A DNA stretch of 37,128 nucleotides from Nitrospirota bacterium. Lineage in GTDB: Bacteria; Nitrospirota; Leptospirillia; Leptospirillales; Leptospirillaceae. The translations under genes and the position numbers were made by a program. The notes below the pieces were generated by a model. It was not told the origin of the DNA, ran no database searches, and saw only the letters and a program-made list of their open reading frames with translations. This document shows, piece after piece, positions 16,134-23,209 of the stretch; the stretch's first letter is position 1; every line of letters starts with the position of its first letter. The stretch is from assembly GCA_021820445.1 (NCBI GenBank), contig JAKADN010000012.1:1-37128 (forward strand). The letters are read 5' to 3'.

Positions 16134-16811
16134 TTGATTTCGTTTTCTTTTTCCTCCATTGATACCATCCTGTTTGATCTCGACGGGACTCTCGTTGATT
16201 CCTTTACTCCTATCCGGCACTCCTTCAACCATATGCTTCGCCATTTCGGCCAAGAGAGGGAACTCACGGAGCGCGAAACGCTCGATCTCGTCGGGGGTCC
16301 CCTCGACGACTCCGTAGCCCGGCTCCTACCCGTTGGCCTCGTCTCCTCTGGCACATCCATCTTTCGCGAGTATTATGAAAAAGTCTATCTGGAGATGACC
16401 TATCCCATGCCTGGCGCTCCTGTTCTTCTGTCCAAAATTTTTCAAAAAGGACTATCCCAGGGGGTGATCACGAACAAACTCGGGGATTCGGCACGGGAAA
16501 TAATCAGACATTTCGGATGGAGCTCTCTGCTTCCCTTGTGCCTGGGAGAGGGGGACGGACTCCCGCTAAAACCAAACCCCGACATGATTCTTCACGCAGC
16601 CCAATTGCTGAAAAAGGCTCCAGAAAATTTGCTCTTTGTGGGAGATTCCCCGTTCGACCTCCTGGCGGCAAGGAAGGCCGGATGCAGGATTTGCCTGTTG
16701 ACCACAGGAACCCATCGTCGGGAGGCCCTTATCACTCTTGGCCCCGACCTTCTGTTCGACAGTCTTGGAGATTTGGGACAGTGGCTCAGGGGACCTGATA
16801 GGGACCCGTGA
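16134..16811 (+). CDS. HAD-superfamily hydrolase, phosphoglycolate phosphatase-like
   Basis: 225 residues of the HAD superfamily, subfamily I with an alpha-helical cap at residues about 25-90. All four catalytic motifs are present: FDLDGTLVDS (nucleophile Asp near 15), VITNK (Thr near 112), LKPNPDM (Lys near 142), and VGDSPFDLLAA (acidic pair near 163-168). Size and motifs fit Gph/PGP-type enzymes, which remove phosphate from 2-phosphoglycolate and similar small metabolites; substrate cannot be told from sequence. The only sensible start is a TTG at 16134, just 22 bases after the tRNA, with a weak GGAAA upstream. It may therefore be expressed at low level by read-through from the tRNA promoter. 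Its 3' end overlaps the convergent lipoprotein gene by 26 bases. Confidence 0.85.
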   Translation: MISFSFSSIDTILFDLDGTLVDSFTPIRHSFNHMLRHFGQERELTERETLDLVGGPLDDSVARLLPVGLVSSGTSIFREYYEKVYLEMTYPMPGAPVLLSKIFQKGLSQGVITNKLGDSAREIIRHFGWSSLLPLCLGEGDGLPLKPNPDMILHAAQLLKKAPENLLFVGDSPFDLLAARKAGCRICLLTTGTHRREALITLGPDLLFDSLGDLGQWLRGPDRDP

Positions 16812-17346
16812 ATCCAGGGGTCATGACGGGATAAGGAGAGCCCCCCATGATGGCGGTCTCCGGTACCCATGTGTGCAGGTCGAGGACATCGAGGGTCACA
16901 AGGCGCAAGGTCCGACCACTGTCGGTCAGTGCGGGACGCTTCATGCGACGGACCGTCGCGATGACGGTTATCCGCTGCCCGTCTCTCAGGGCTGAGGGAT
17001 CGACGGGATAGGGAAAAACAAGAAGGAGCAGCCCAGAGGTGGCATCGGGTACCCCAGGCCTGAAGTTGTGGTCAAGGGGGGCCGGGTCGAGCTCCACATA
17101 GGCCCGTGTTGTCCGGTTGTCAAGATGGACCGTTCGTCCACCGACAACCACTTTTTGCCCTTCAAGCTCCCGATAGTTGTGGAGTATTGCACTGTAGGAA
17201 AGCGTAGTGTCGACCCCGGAAAGCTGCCTTGGGGTGAATGTCGGAGGATTGAAAATAGCGCACCCTCCGGTGAGCAGAACAACGGGAAGAAAGCAGCACA
17301 GGACCCGGATGATTCTTCCAGGTCCAGACACACTCACTTTTTCCAC
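16786..17346 (-). CDS. Slp-family outer-membrane lipoprotein
   Basis: 186 residues with lipoprotein signal RIIRVLCCFLPVVLLTGGC, lipobox Cys near 29. The mature part follows the Slp pattern: a start near FTPRQLSGVDTTLSY, then YRELEGQKVVVGGRTVHL, then TRAYVELDPAPLD, then LLLVFPYPVDPSALRDGQRITVIATVRRM. Slp proteins are outer-membrane lipoproteins linked in enterobacteria to starvation and acid stress; a similar role here is inference. Two GTG starts compete: 17346 (13-base overlap with the upstream gene) and 17337, which would give the common four-base GTGA overlap with GGTGGA upstream. It is last in a three-gene minus-strand cluster (17556-18770, 17334-17537, this gene), and overlaps the HAD gene tail-to-tail by 26 bases. 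Confidence 0.75.
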   Translation of the reverse strand: MEKVSVSGPGRIIRVLCCFLPVVLLTGGCAIFNPPTFTPRQLSGVDTTLSYSAILHNYRELEGQKVVVGGRTVHLDNRTTRAYVELDPAPLDHNFRPGVPDATSGLLLLVFPYPVDPSALRDGQRITVIATVRRMKRPALTDSGRTLRLVTLDVLDLHTWVPETAIMGGSPYPVMTPGFTGPYQVP

Positions 17347-17537
17347 CAGTCCAGGTTTCCGGTAATGATGTACTTTCTGAAAAGATCGAAAATAATGAAA
17401 CCCAGAAAACCAAACTCGAGGATCGTGAAAATACGAAAGAAAATCCCGAGCAATTTTGCTTTTCTCGGTGTAAATTCGAGGGAATCCTGGTCACCGGGAA
17501 CGGATTCGGGCTTTTTCCCCTCGCTGTCAGTCTCCAA
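17334..17537 (-). CDS. Small membrane protein, unknown function
   Basis: 67 residues starting at a TTG at 17537 with GGAGG six bases upstream. The N-terminal 25 residues are acidic and hydrophilic, followed by a basic stretch (TPRKAKLL) and one long hydrophobic helix near 32-52 (FFRIFTILEFGFLGFIIFDLF), ending in WWKK. It sits between two lipoprotein genes: 18 bases after the upstream one and overlapping the downstream one. No family is recognised. Strong ribosome site and overlap with the neighbour support it as a real gene. Confidence 0.65.
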   Translation of the reverse strand: METDSEGKKPESVPGDQDSLEFTPRKAKLLGIFFRIFTILEFGFLGFIIFDLFRKYIITGNLDWWKK

Positions 17538-17555
17538 GTTCTACCTCCAGGTGGA

Positions 17556-18770
17556 TCAAGTCGGATCCGCCACTCCCAAAAGATTCTGGTTCAAAGCTCC
17601 CAGCCAGTATACCCTGCGGTTGGCATCCGGCAACATGACAAGGTCGACCCGGCGATGATTAAAGGAAAATGAAAAGTCGACCTCCCCGGGAAGGCCAAAA
17701 CGGCTAGATTCCCCGGTTTTATAGGGAACCTGGACCTGATAGTCTGACACCACCGCCCCCGCTTCATTGATTCTTCCCGAAAGAGAAACCATCTGTCCCT
17801 CCTCGTCGAAGTCAAGACGCCCTTCGAGAGCAAATGGCCCGTCGACCAGAAGGCTCCCCGCGAGAGCAAGACGGTACTTTCTCGCCGGAAAACGGTAGAA
17901 GGGTTTTGGAAAGGGTAAAAATATTCCCACTCCCCGTGTATGGTCCGACCTGAGCTCGAAAAGTCCAGAAGCTCCACTTCCTATTATCTTAAGTTCCTGG
18001 TCCTTTCCTTTCAACCAAAGGGTGGCTCTCAACCGACCGGAAAAATCGGGGGGAGACACTCCCCGAAGGAGATCTTTCCTCTGGACGACTCCGTTTACAA
18101 GAGAGACCGGATGATAAAGTTGCTCGGGAGTACGAAAGGGAACCGGACCCACGACCGAAATGGTTTCATTCAGAAGAGCGCGGTAAGCATTGAGAATGAC
18201 AAGACGAGGTCTCCAGAATTCCCGTGGAGGAGGAGCGACGTCAATGATCCAGAGCGGTGGTTCCAGAACAGAGGAATCATCCGATGGGACAAAGGCAGCC
18301 CTTCGGATACGGCAGGCAGAAAGGTCACGGAATTCGACAAATCCATGGACTGTTCGTCTCGACCAACGGCCCTTCTTGCGTTTTTCGATAACGGCAGAAA
18401 GGGCCAGAACCGCACGTTTGCGCGAAATATCGAATCCGGGGCCCCAGTTTTTTTCAATCCTGACACGTAAGACAGGCCCGGCATCCGCCTTTTGTCCCTC
18501 CACAATCCCCTGAACATTCAGATAGCGTCGCGTGCATTCAACAGGAGAAACCCGGAAGCGGGTATAAACGGCAGCGTCCATCATCGAGGTCCGGTAAAGG
18601 GTTCCTGATTCGGACACAGCTGGAATGGTTTGAGAGAGCGAGGCACAGGAAGTAAGGAGAAGGAGTGCCCCGAAGATAAAGAGACCATTAATAAGAACGC
18701 ACAGAGGTCCCTTTTCGAACCAGTTGAAAAGAGTCATTTGAGCCCGGGTTTCCGGCCTTCTTTGCTCCAC
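17556..18770 (-). CDS. Large lipoprotein, unknown function
   Basis: 404 residues from a GTG at 18770; an in-frame ATG at 18737 would shorten it by 11. Neither has a good ribosome site. The lipoprotein signal is ICGALLLLTSC-like: hydrophobic LINGLFIFGALLLL then TSC, Cys near 42 of the long form. The mature protein has two parts: about 45-220 with a four-Cys-poor beta-rich pattern and WxxD/P motifs (LWIIDVAPPPREFW), and about 230-395, a barrel-like or lipocalin-like region with repeated VxLxGxI strands (YRLALAGSLLVDGPFALEGRL, MVSLSGRINEAGAVV). The tail ends LGVADPT. I recognise no family. First gene of the three-gene minus-strand cluster with the small membrane protein and the Slp-like lipoprotein. 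Confidence 0.65.
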   Translation of the reverse strand: MEQRRPETRAQMTLFNWFEKGPLCVLINGLFIFGALLLLTSCASLSQTIPAVSESGTLYRTSMMDAAVYTRFRVSPVECTRRYLNVQGIVEGQKADAGPVLRVRIEKNWGPGFDISRKRAVLALSAVIEKRKKGRWSRRTVHGFVEFRDLSACRIRRAAFVPSDDSSVLEPPLWIIDVAPPPREFWRPRLVILNAYRALLNETISVVGPVPFRTPEQLYHPVSLVNGVVQRKDLLRGVSPPDFSGRLRATLWLKGKDQELKIIGSGASGLFELRSDHTRGVGIFLPFPKPFYRFPARKYRLALAGSLLVDGPFALEGRLDFDEEGQMVSLSGRINEAGAVVSDYQVQVPYKTGESSRFGLPGEVDFSFSFNHRRVDLVMLPDANRRVYWLGALNQNLLGVADPT

Positions 18771-18864
18771 TTGTGTTGAACCCTGCCCTGTCGTTGTGAT
18801 AAGACTATTTCCCAGTATCTGAGGTATTAAAGACTCATCTCAAAAATCAGAAATTGGAGGACCT

Positions 18865-19260
18865 ATGGTCACCTTTTATGAGGTCGCTTCAGAAGAAGGT
18901 CGTTTGCTGTGTCTTGATGTCAGGAGATGGTCTCTTTCTCTCCTTGGTCTCTCGCTCCTCGGGCTCAGTGCCTGTGCTCAAACCAATGCCTTTATCGGGA
19001 ACCACCAGAATGCGGCCTACAACTACCGGGCTGCTGCCCAAGGCTCTGAAAAGGACGCCAGAAAACAGGCTGATCTTCAAAATCATATCGTCGCAGCTAT
19101 GAAGTATATCGATGCGGCGAGAAGTCGCCTTTCCTCAGCCCAGGAATATCAGAAAATCGGCAATCCGGTCTGGGCAAAGAACATGTTTGACAAGAGCAGC
19201 GCGGACCTTACGACAGCTGCCAATGAAATCAAGGCAGCCCAGTCTCCTCTATCAAATTAG
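18865..19260 (+). CDS. Small helical lipoprotein, unknown function
   Basis: 131 residues from the ATG at 18865, which has GGAGG four bases upstream. A lipoprotein signal ends at Cys37 (SLSLLGLSLLGLSAC); the preceding 21-residue N-region is long, so the in-frame TTG at 18904 (AAGG upstream) is a possible alternative start. The mature part is Ala/Lys/Asn/Gln-rich and almost wholly helical (YNYRAAAQGSEKDARKQ, AMKYIDAARSRLSSAQEY, DLTTAANEIKAAQSP), like small TPR or coiled-coil surface lipoproteins such as Lpp or DUF4398 relatives. No family is assigned. Convergent with rnr, whose stop lies 22 bases away. Confidence 0.65.
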   Translation: MVTFYEVASEEGRLLCLDVRRWSLSLLGLSLLGLSACAQTNAFIGNHQNAAYNYRAAAQGSEKDARKQADLQNHIVAAMKYIDAARSRLSSAQEYQKIGNPVWAKNMFDKSSADLTTAANEIKAAQSPLSN

Positions 19261-19282
19261 CCCGACATGTCCGTCCCGGGGA

Positions 19283-21571
19283 TCACCGTCCCCGATGCCC
19301 ATGCCGCCTTTTTTTATTGGATCCCCGGGAATCCGAAAGATTTTCTGCCTCCTCTTCGAGAACAAAATCACACCGAAGGCGCTGAAAGTCGACCTTCGCG
19401 ACCGTGACCCGAAGGGCATCTCCAACAGAGAACGTCCTTCCCGTTTTCTCTCCACGGATTTGATGCCGGTCTTCCCGATATTCGTAATAGTCTCTTCCAA
19501 GCTGACTGATGGGGATCAGTCCTTCCACAAAAAACGGGACCAATTCGACAAAAACTCCGTAGGACGCCACCCCGGTGATTCGCCCGTCGAAACTTTCCCC
19601 AAGGTGGCGGGACATGAATCGGACCTTTTTGAAATCGATCGCCATACGTTCGGCCTCGGTGGCCTTTCGCTCTTTTTCGGAACAATGCTGGGCGACTCTG
19701 GAAAGAGAGGCCGGGATAAGAGCCTCTTTCCCTCCTGGGGAGGAGAGGGAGAGAAGGCGATGGACGACCAGATCGGGATAGCGGCGGATGGGGGACGTGA
19801 AATGGGTGTAGTCCGAAAAAGACAGCCCAAAATGGCCGAGTGGACGCTCGTCATAACGTGCCTGCTTGAGGGAACGAAGAACCGCATAATGCACGGGGTG
19901 CTCGACGGGGGTTCCGCGAGTCTTTTCGAGAATCAGGGATAGATCTTTAGGAGTCACCGGATCATGCCGGACGACTGTCACCCCCAGAGAATCGAGAAAG
20001 GAATAGAGATTTTCGATCCGTTCTGGTGACGGGGATTCGTGAGCCCGGAAAATCGCCGTTCCCAGCCGCTCTGACAGACGGGAAGCGACGAGGGTGTTGG
20101 CCAACAGCATAAACTCTTCAATAAGTTGGTGGGACATGTAGCGGGGGGAGCGGAGAATATCGACAGGTTCTCCCCGGAGATCCAATACGATTTCGGGCTC
20201 CGGAAGGTCAAAGTCAAGGCTCCCCTTTGCCATCCGGCGCTTCCGGAGAAGTTGTGCCACGCGCCAAAGCTCTTCCAGAAATGGACCCCAGGAGCGGTAT
20301 CCCTCCGAAGGATCCCCCGCGAGACTTCGGTGGACTTCGGAGTATGTCATGCGCTTCCGGCTCCTGATGACCGATGGGGTGACCGACCAGTCGACGACGG
20401 AACCGTCCTCACCTATTTTGGCAAAAATGGAACGGGCCAAACGGTCTTCATCGGGGTTGAGGGAAAGGACCCCGTTTGAAAGAACTTCCGGAAACATCGG
20501 AACGACACGATCCGGAAAATAAACGCTGGTTGCCCTTGCGAACGCCTCCCGGTCGAGCGGAGAGCCCGGAAGAACATAGGACGAAACATCCGCAATGTGA
20601 ACGCCAAGAGTCCATGTTCCATCTTGATTCGCAACAAGGGAGATGGCATCGTCAAAGTCTTTGGCCGAGTCTCCGTCAATCGTCACCACTTCAAGGGTCC
20701 GCATGTCCTTGCGATCCCCCTCCGGAGCGATTCTCACCGAAGTCGCCCGTTCATGGGCCGCCTCTTCCACCTCTGAGGGAAATGCGAGAGGAAGTCCAAA
20801 GGAGGCGATCACCAGATCGGTGTCGATCGCAGGATCACCGTCGGCCCCCAACACCGATACGATACGGCCGGACGGGACGGGGGAGACATCCGGATAGGAT
20901 GTGACGGTCAGGACGACAAGAGTCCCCTCTCCCTCTGGCAAGGGAGGAACGGGATCGTCGACCCGAAAAACATGTCGGATTCTTGCGTCCCTTGGTCGAA
21001 CGAAAAGCCCGCCCTCCGTCCGAATCAGAAGTCCCGGGAAGTCGGTCCGACTATGGGAGACGACATGGGATACAACTCCCTCTCTCCGTCCACGGGAATC
21101 CTCTCCCGTGATATGGCAGACGACCGTATCACCGTCGATCGCACCCGCAAGGAAATGTGCAGGGACAAAAACATCTTTTTTCCCTTCCGGGTCGATTACG
21201 AATCCATAACCGTCCCGATTGGCGTCCAATCGGCCCGACAAGGAGGGAAGACGAGAAGGATGGGAAAGTCTTCCGTCGGGAAGTCTCAGGACCGATCCGC
21301 CTCGCACGAGAACCTCTAACTCGGCTTCAGCCTCCGCTCTCATATTTTTGTTTTTTTTGGGAATCAGTCGACGGAGAAGAAGGTCGCGCGAGACAAGGTG
21401 TTCATCTGAAGTGAGAAGCTCGCTGACTATGCGATCCGCCATTGACGCGGACCTCTCGGGAGAAGGGCTCAGAGACTTGGTCACACCCCCCGGGGGGCTG
21501 TCTGTAGACTTTCGCCGTCGACGACGTCGTCTCTTTTTTTCCGGCAACTCCAAGCTGTTCTCCAAGCACAT
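19283..21571 (-). CDS. rnr: Ribonuclease R
   Basis: 762 residues from the ATG at 21571, which has GGAG nine bases upstream; a GTG at 21631 would add 20 residues with a poor site. RNase R degrades structured RNA 3' to 5' and takes part in mRNA and rRNA quality control. The order is: an Arg-rich N-terminal tail (KKRRRRRRRK, residues about 12-21), a winged-helix domain (DRIVSELLTSDEHLVSRDLLL), cold-shock OB domains (GRLDANRDGYGFVI, DVFVPAHFL), the catalytic RNB domain with IDGDSAKDFDDAI near 297-309 (metal-binding Asp cluster), and the S1 domain (GRITGVASYGVFVEL, about 675-740). The very C-terminus is basic (SNKKRRHGHRGR). Length is normal. The Arg run at the N-terminus is unusual. No terminator separates it from the convergent lipoprotein gene. 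Confidence 0.95.
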   Translation of the reverse strand: MCLENSLELPEKKRRRRRRRKSTDSPPGGVTKSLSPSPERSASMADRIVSELLTSDEHLVSRDLLLRRLIPKKNKNMRAEAEAELEVLVRGGSVLRLPDGRLSHPSRLPSLSGRLDANRDGYGFVIDPEGKKDVFVPAHFLAGAIDGDTVVCHITGEDSRGRREGVVSHVVSHSRTDFPGLLIRTEGGLFVRPRDARIRHVFRVDDPVPPLPEGEGTLVVLTVTSYPDVSPVPSGRIVSVLGADGDPAIDTDLVIASFGLPLAFPSEVEEAAHERATSVRIAPEGDRKDMRTLEVVTIDGDSAKDFDDAISLVANQDGTWTLGVHIADVSSYVLPGSPLDREAFARATSVYFPDRVVPMFPEVLSNGVLSLNPDEDRLARSIFAKIGEDGSVVDWSVTPSVIRSRKRMTYSEVHRSLAGDPSEGYRSWGPFLEELWRVAQLLRKRRMAKGSLDFDLPEPEIVLDLRGEPVDILRSPRYMSHQLIEEFMLLANTLVASRLSERLGTAIFRAHESPSPERIENLYSFLDSLGVTVVRHDPVTPKDLSLILEKTRGTPVEHPVHYAVLRSLKQARYDERPLGHFGLSFSDYTHFTSPIRRYPDLVVHRLLSLSSPGGKEALIPASLSRVAQHCSEKERKATEAERMAIDFKKVRFMSRHLGESFDGRITGVASYGVFVELVPFFVEGLIPISQLGRDYYEYREDRHQIRGEKTGRTFSVGDALRVTVAKVDFQRLRCDFVLEEEAENLSDSRGSNKKRRHGHRGR

Positions 21572-21679
21572 TGACAGGATCTCCGCCCACGGAGAATTCC
21601 CGCATCCACCAAGATGGTATTTTGACCTCACATCCTACCACAAGAGAGCCTGGAGTTAAAAGTTTTTTTTCAGAGGGAC

Positions 21680-21708
21680 TTGATATGACCAAGAATTCTT
21701 AATACAAT
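21680..21708 (+). promoter_or_regulatory. Strong sigma70-type promoter with palindromic spacer
   Basis: TTGATA (5/6), exactly 17 bases, TACAAT (5/6). The spacer contains the 10-base palindrome AAGAATTCTT (21691-21700). Start predicted near 21715. This is the best promoter in the window by match to consensus. Confidence 0.7.
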
Positions 21709-21714
21709 TTACCA

Positions 21715-21956
21715 GTTTGCTTGCAGATATGGTTTTCGATGTTTTTTGCCACGGTCCCCAGATACAGTGTGTTGCTGATGAGCCGAGACCCGTCTGGCGC
21801 CGTCATCGATCAGTGCCAACAACAAGAGGGACCCGCTGGCGCGGAAGCAGGTCAGGTTGTGAAGGAGGCGGAACCGGGGGAAGAGGACAGACTATCGATT
21901 CAGAGGCATCGAAAAATCAATCACTGGAATTTTCAAATCAATTTAAGGAGGATTGA
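21715..21956 (+). other. Long untranslated leader or small RNA region upstream of the Lys-rich exported protein
   Basis: About 240 bases between the promoter at 21680 and the ATG at 21957. Two short frames run through it (starting at TTG 21721 and 21717), but neither has a ribosome site or a recognisable protein. Several GGA motifs occur (AGGGACC, CGGAAG, AGGAGGCGGAAC, GAGGAC, AAGGAGGA). A near-direct repeat GACCCG(T)CTGGCGC occurs twice (around 21789 and 21830). It could be a structured 5' leader, an independent small RNA or simple spacer. It is also the divergent region serving rnr. Confidence 0.4.
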
Positions 21957-22424
21957 ATGAAGGGGTTAAAAAAAGGTTTGCTGAGCCTCATGCTTCTTTC
22001 AGCCCTTGGCTGGACGATTGCACCCATTTCCATCGAATCAGCTCTTGCGGACAATGCGGCCTCGACAACGCCGGCAGCCACGACTTCTCCGGCAAAGTCA
22101 ACGGCCAAAAAGCCGGTCGCAAAGAAAGCGGCCAAGAAGAAAGTCGCCAAGAAGCACGTGCGTCACGCCCGTAAGGGAGCTCCTGTTTTCGTGGGCTCCA
22201 TTACGCACATCGACATGAATGCCTCTCCCATGACCATCACCGTGGTCAAGAATGCTGGGAAGAAGTCTGAATTCGTTTTCGGAGGAGATCTCTCTTCGAA
22301 AACCGTCATCTTCAAAGGCCGGAAAAAAGTCGGCATGAGCGCTCTTCAGGAAGGACAGAGGGTTGTCCTCCGTTACCACAGAACGCACAGCTCCATTGCC
22401 GTGACGGCCATTCACATTCATTAA
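21957..22424 (+). CDS. Exported Lys/Ala-rich protein, unknown function
   Basis: 155 residues with an ideal AAGGAGG five bases before the ATG. Signal peptide residues 1-31 (LLSLMLLSALGWTIAPISIESALA, cut before DN). After a Thr/Ala linker comes a strongly basic stretch, residues about 45-72 (PVAKKAAKKKVAKKHVRHARK), with histone-H1-like AKK repeats. The rest (about 75-155) is a small beta domain (GSITHIDMNASPMTITVV, VFGGDLSSKTVIFKG, ALQEGQRVVLRYHR) ending in HIH; it looks like an OB-type or DUF5666-like fold. The basic part could bind anionic polymers such as lipopolysaccharide, extracellular DNA or peptidoglycan, which is inference. It precedes pal by 98 bases on the same strand. Confidence 0.7.
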   Translation: MKGLKKGLLSLMLLSALGWTIAPISIESALADNAASTTPAATTSPAKSTAKKPVAKKAAKKKVAKKHVRHARKGAPVFVGSITHIDMNASPMTITVVKNAGKKSEFVFGGDLSSKTVIFKGRKKVGMSALQEGQRVVLRYHRTHSSIAVTAIHIH

Positions 22425-22449
22425 GTAAAGAATTCGATCATTCGACTAA

Positions 22450-22473
22450 CCGAAATCCATAAAATGGATTCGG
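22450..22473. promoter_or_regulatory. Inverted repeat upstream of pal
   Basis: CCGA-A-ATCCAT (22450-22460), loop AAA, ATGGAT-TCGG (22464-22473): ten base pairs with one bulged A. It lies 50 bases upstream of the pal ATG and 25 bases after the preceding stop. No U-tract follows, so it may be an operator or an RNA hairpin rather than a terminator. Confidence 0.4.
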
Positions 22474-22522
22474 ATAATCAAAAGTTCGCTGCGGCGAAAA
22501 CACGAGAAAGAAGGAGATCCTA

Positions 22523-23059
22523 ATGAAATTCGGTCAATCCAAAAGTTTGATGGCTTTGGTCGTTGCAGGCGTTTTGGGTCTGGCGGGATGTGCCTCCTCC
22601 GGCGGCGCAAACTCCGGGTCCTCCGAGAGCACCCAGGCAGCACCTGCGGCTCCCGCTCCGGCTACAGAGAACAACAATTCCATGGCATCCCAGTCGGTTT
22701 CAGAGATGGATCCCCTTAAAAAGGATGTCCGCTTTGGCTTTGACAGGGCCATCCTGACTTCCGAAGACCGGTCCATCCTCAAGAAAGATGCCGCCATCCT
22801 TAAAGCCCACTCAGAGGTTAAGGTTGTCATTGCCGGTCATGCCGACGAGCGCGGAACCGATGCCTACAACATCGTTCTTGGGCAAAAGCGTGCAAAAGCC
22901 GCGAGAATCTATCTCGTCCGGCTCGGCGTCTCTTCCAAGCGGATCCGGATCGTGTCTTACGGCAAGAGGGAGATTCCCGACTACTCCATCTGTTCAGACC
23001 ACAATGAGTCCTGCTGGTCGAAGAACCGCGTTGCCCATTTCATGAAGATCACCATGTAA
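22523..23059 (+). CDS. pal: Peptidoglycan-associated lipoprotein Pal
   Basis: 178 residues; AAGGAG precedes the ATG at 22523. Lipoprotein signal with lipobox LAGC, Cys23. An Ala/Pro/Ser linker (to about 66) leads to an OmpA-like peptidoglycan-binding domain (about 68-178): VRFGFDRAILTSEDRSIL, VVIAGHADERGTDAYNIVLGQKRA, and the Pal-type Cys pair (CSDHNESCW). Pal anchors the outer membrane to peptidoglycan and works with Tol proteins. None of tolA/B/Q/R or ybgF is adjacent, which is unusual, as pal often sits at the end of a tol operon. A clear terminator follows. Ribosome site, length and domain are all normal. Confidence 0.92.
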   Translation: MKFGQSKSLMALVVAGVLGLAGCASSGGANSGSSESTQAAPAAPAPATENNNSMASQSVSEMDPLKKDVRFGFDRAILTSEDRSILKKDAAILKAHSEVKVVIAGHADERGTDAYNIVLGQKRAKAARIYLVRLGVSSKRIRIVSYGKREIPDYSICSDHNESCWSKNRVAHFMKITM

Positions 23060-23090
23060 TCTGAAACAAGGGTTTCACTTCTCCCTTGAA

Positions 23091-23126
23091 AAAGACGGGA
23101 GCCCGAAAGGGCCCCGTCTTTTTTTG
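23091..23126 (+). terminator. Rho-independent terminator of pal
   Basis: Stem AAGACGGG and GCCC pairing with GGGC and CCGTCTT across an A/C mismatch, GAAA tetraloop, then seven T. Ideal form. Confidence 0.93.
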
Positions 23127-23152
23127 TCTCTTTTCTTCGATCATGCTATATT
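23124..23152 (+). promoter_or_regulatory. Promoter of the second OmpA-type lipoprotein gene
   Basis: TTGTCT (4/6), 17 bases, TATATT (5/6) with an upstream TGC close to an extended -10. The -35 overlaps the T-tract of the pal terminator, so the two units are packed with no gap. Confidence 0.55.
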
Positions 23153-23209
23153 CCCAAATATTTTCAATGGACAGAAACGAACAGAAACAAGAGTGACAAG
23201 GAGCCCGTA

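Noticed and set aside
19277-19294. 6-bp hairpin at the shared end of the helical lipoprotein gene and rnr
   Set aside because: Short, without T-tract on either strand, and partly inside the rnr coding end.
21845-21885. SRP RNA-like sequence (GGTCAGG followed by GAAGGAGGC)
   Set aside because: The order and bases of the asymmetric loop do not match the domain IV consensus; AGCAG is missing on the 3' side of the loop and no long stem encloses it.
21717-21960. Two overlapping 79-codon frames in the leader of the Lys-rich protein gene
   Set aside because: No ribosome site, TTG/ATG starts at or next to the predicted transcript start, and no recognisable protein pattern; the downstream frame merely runs into the true start.
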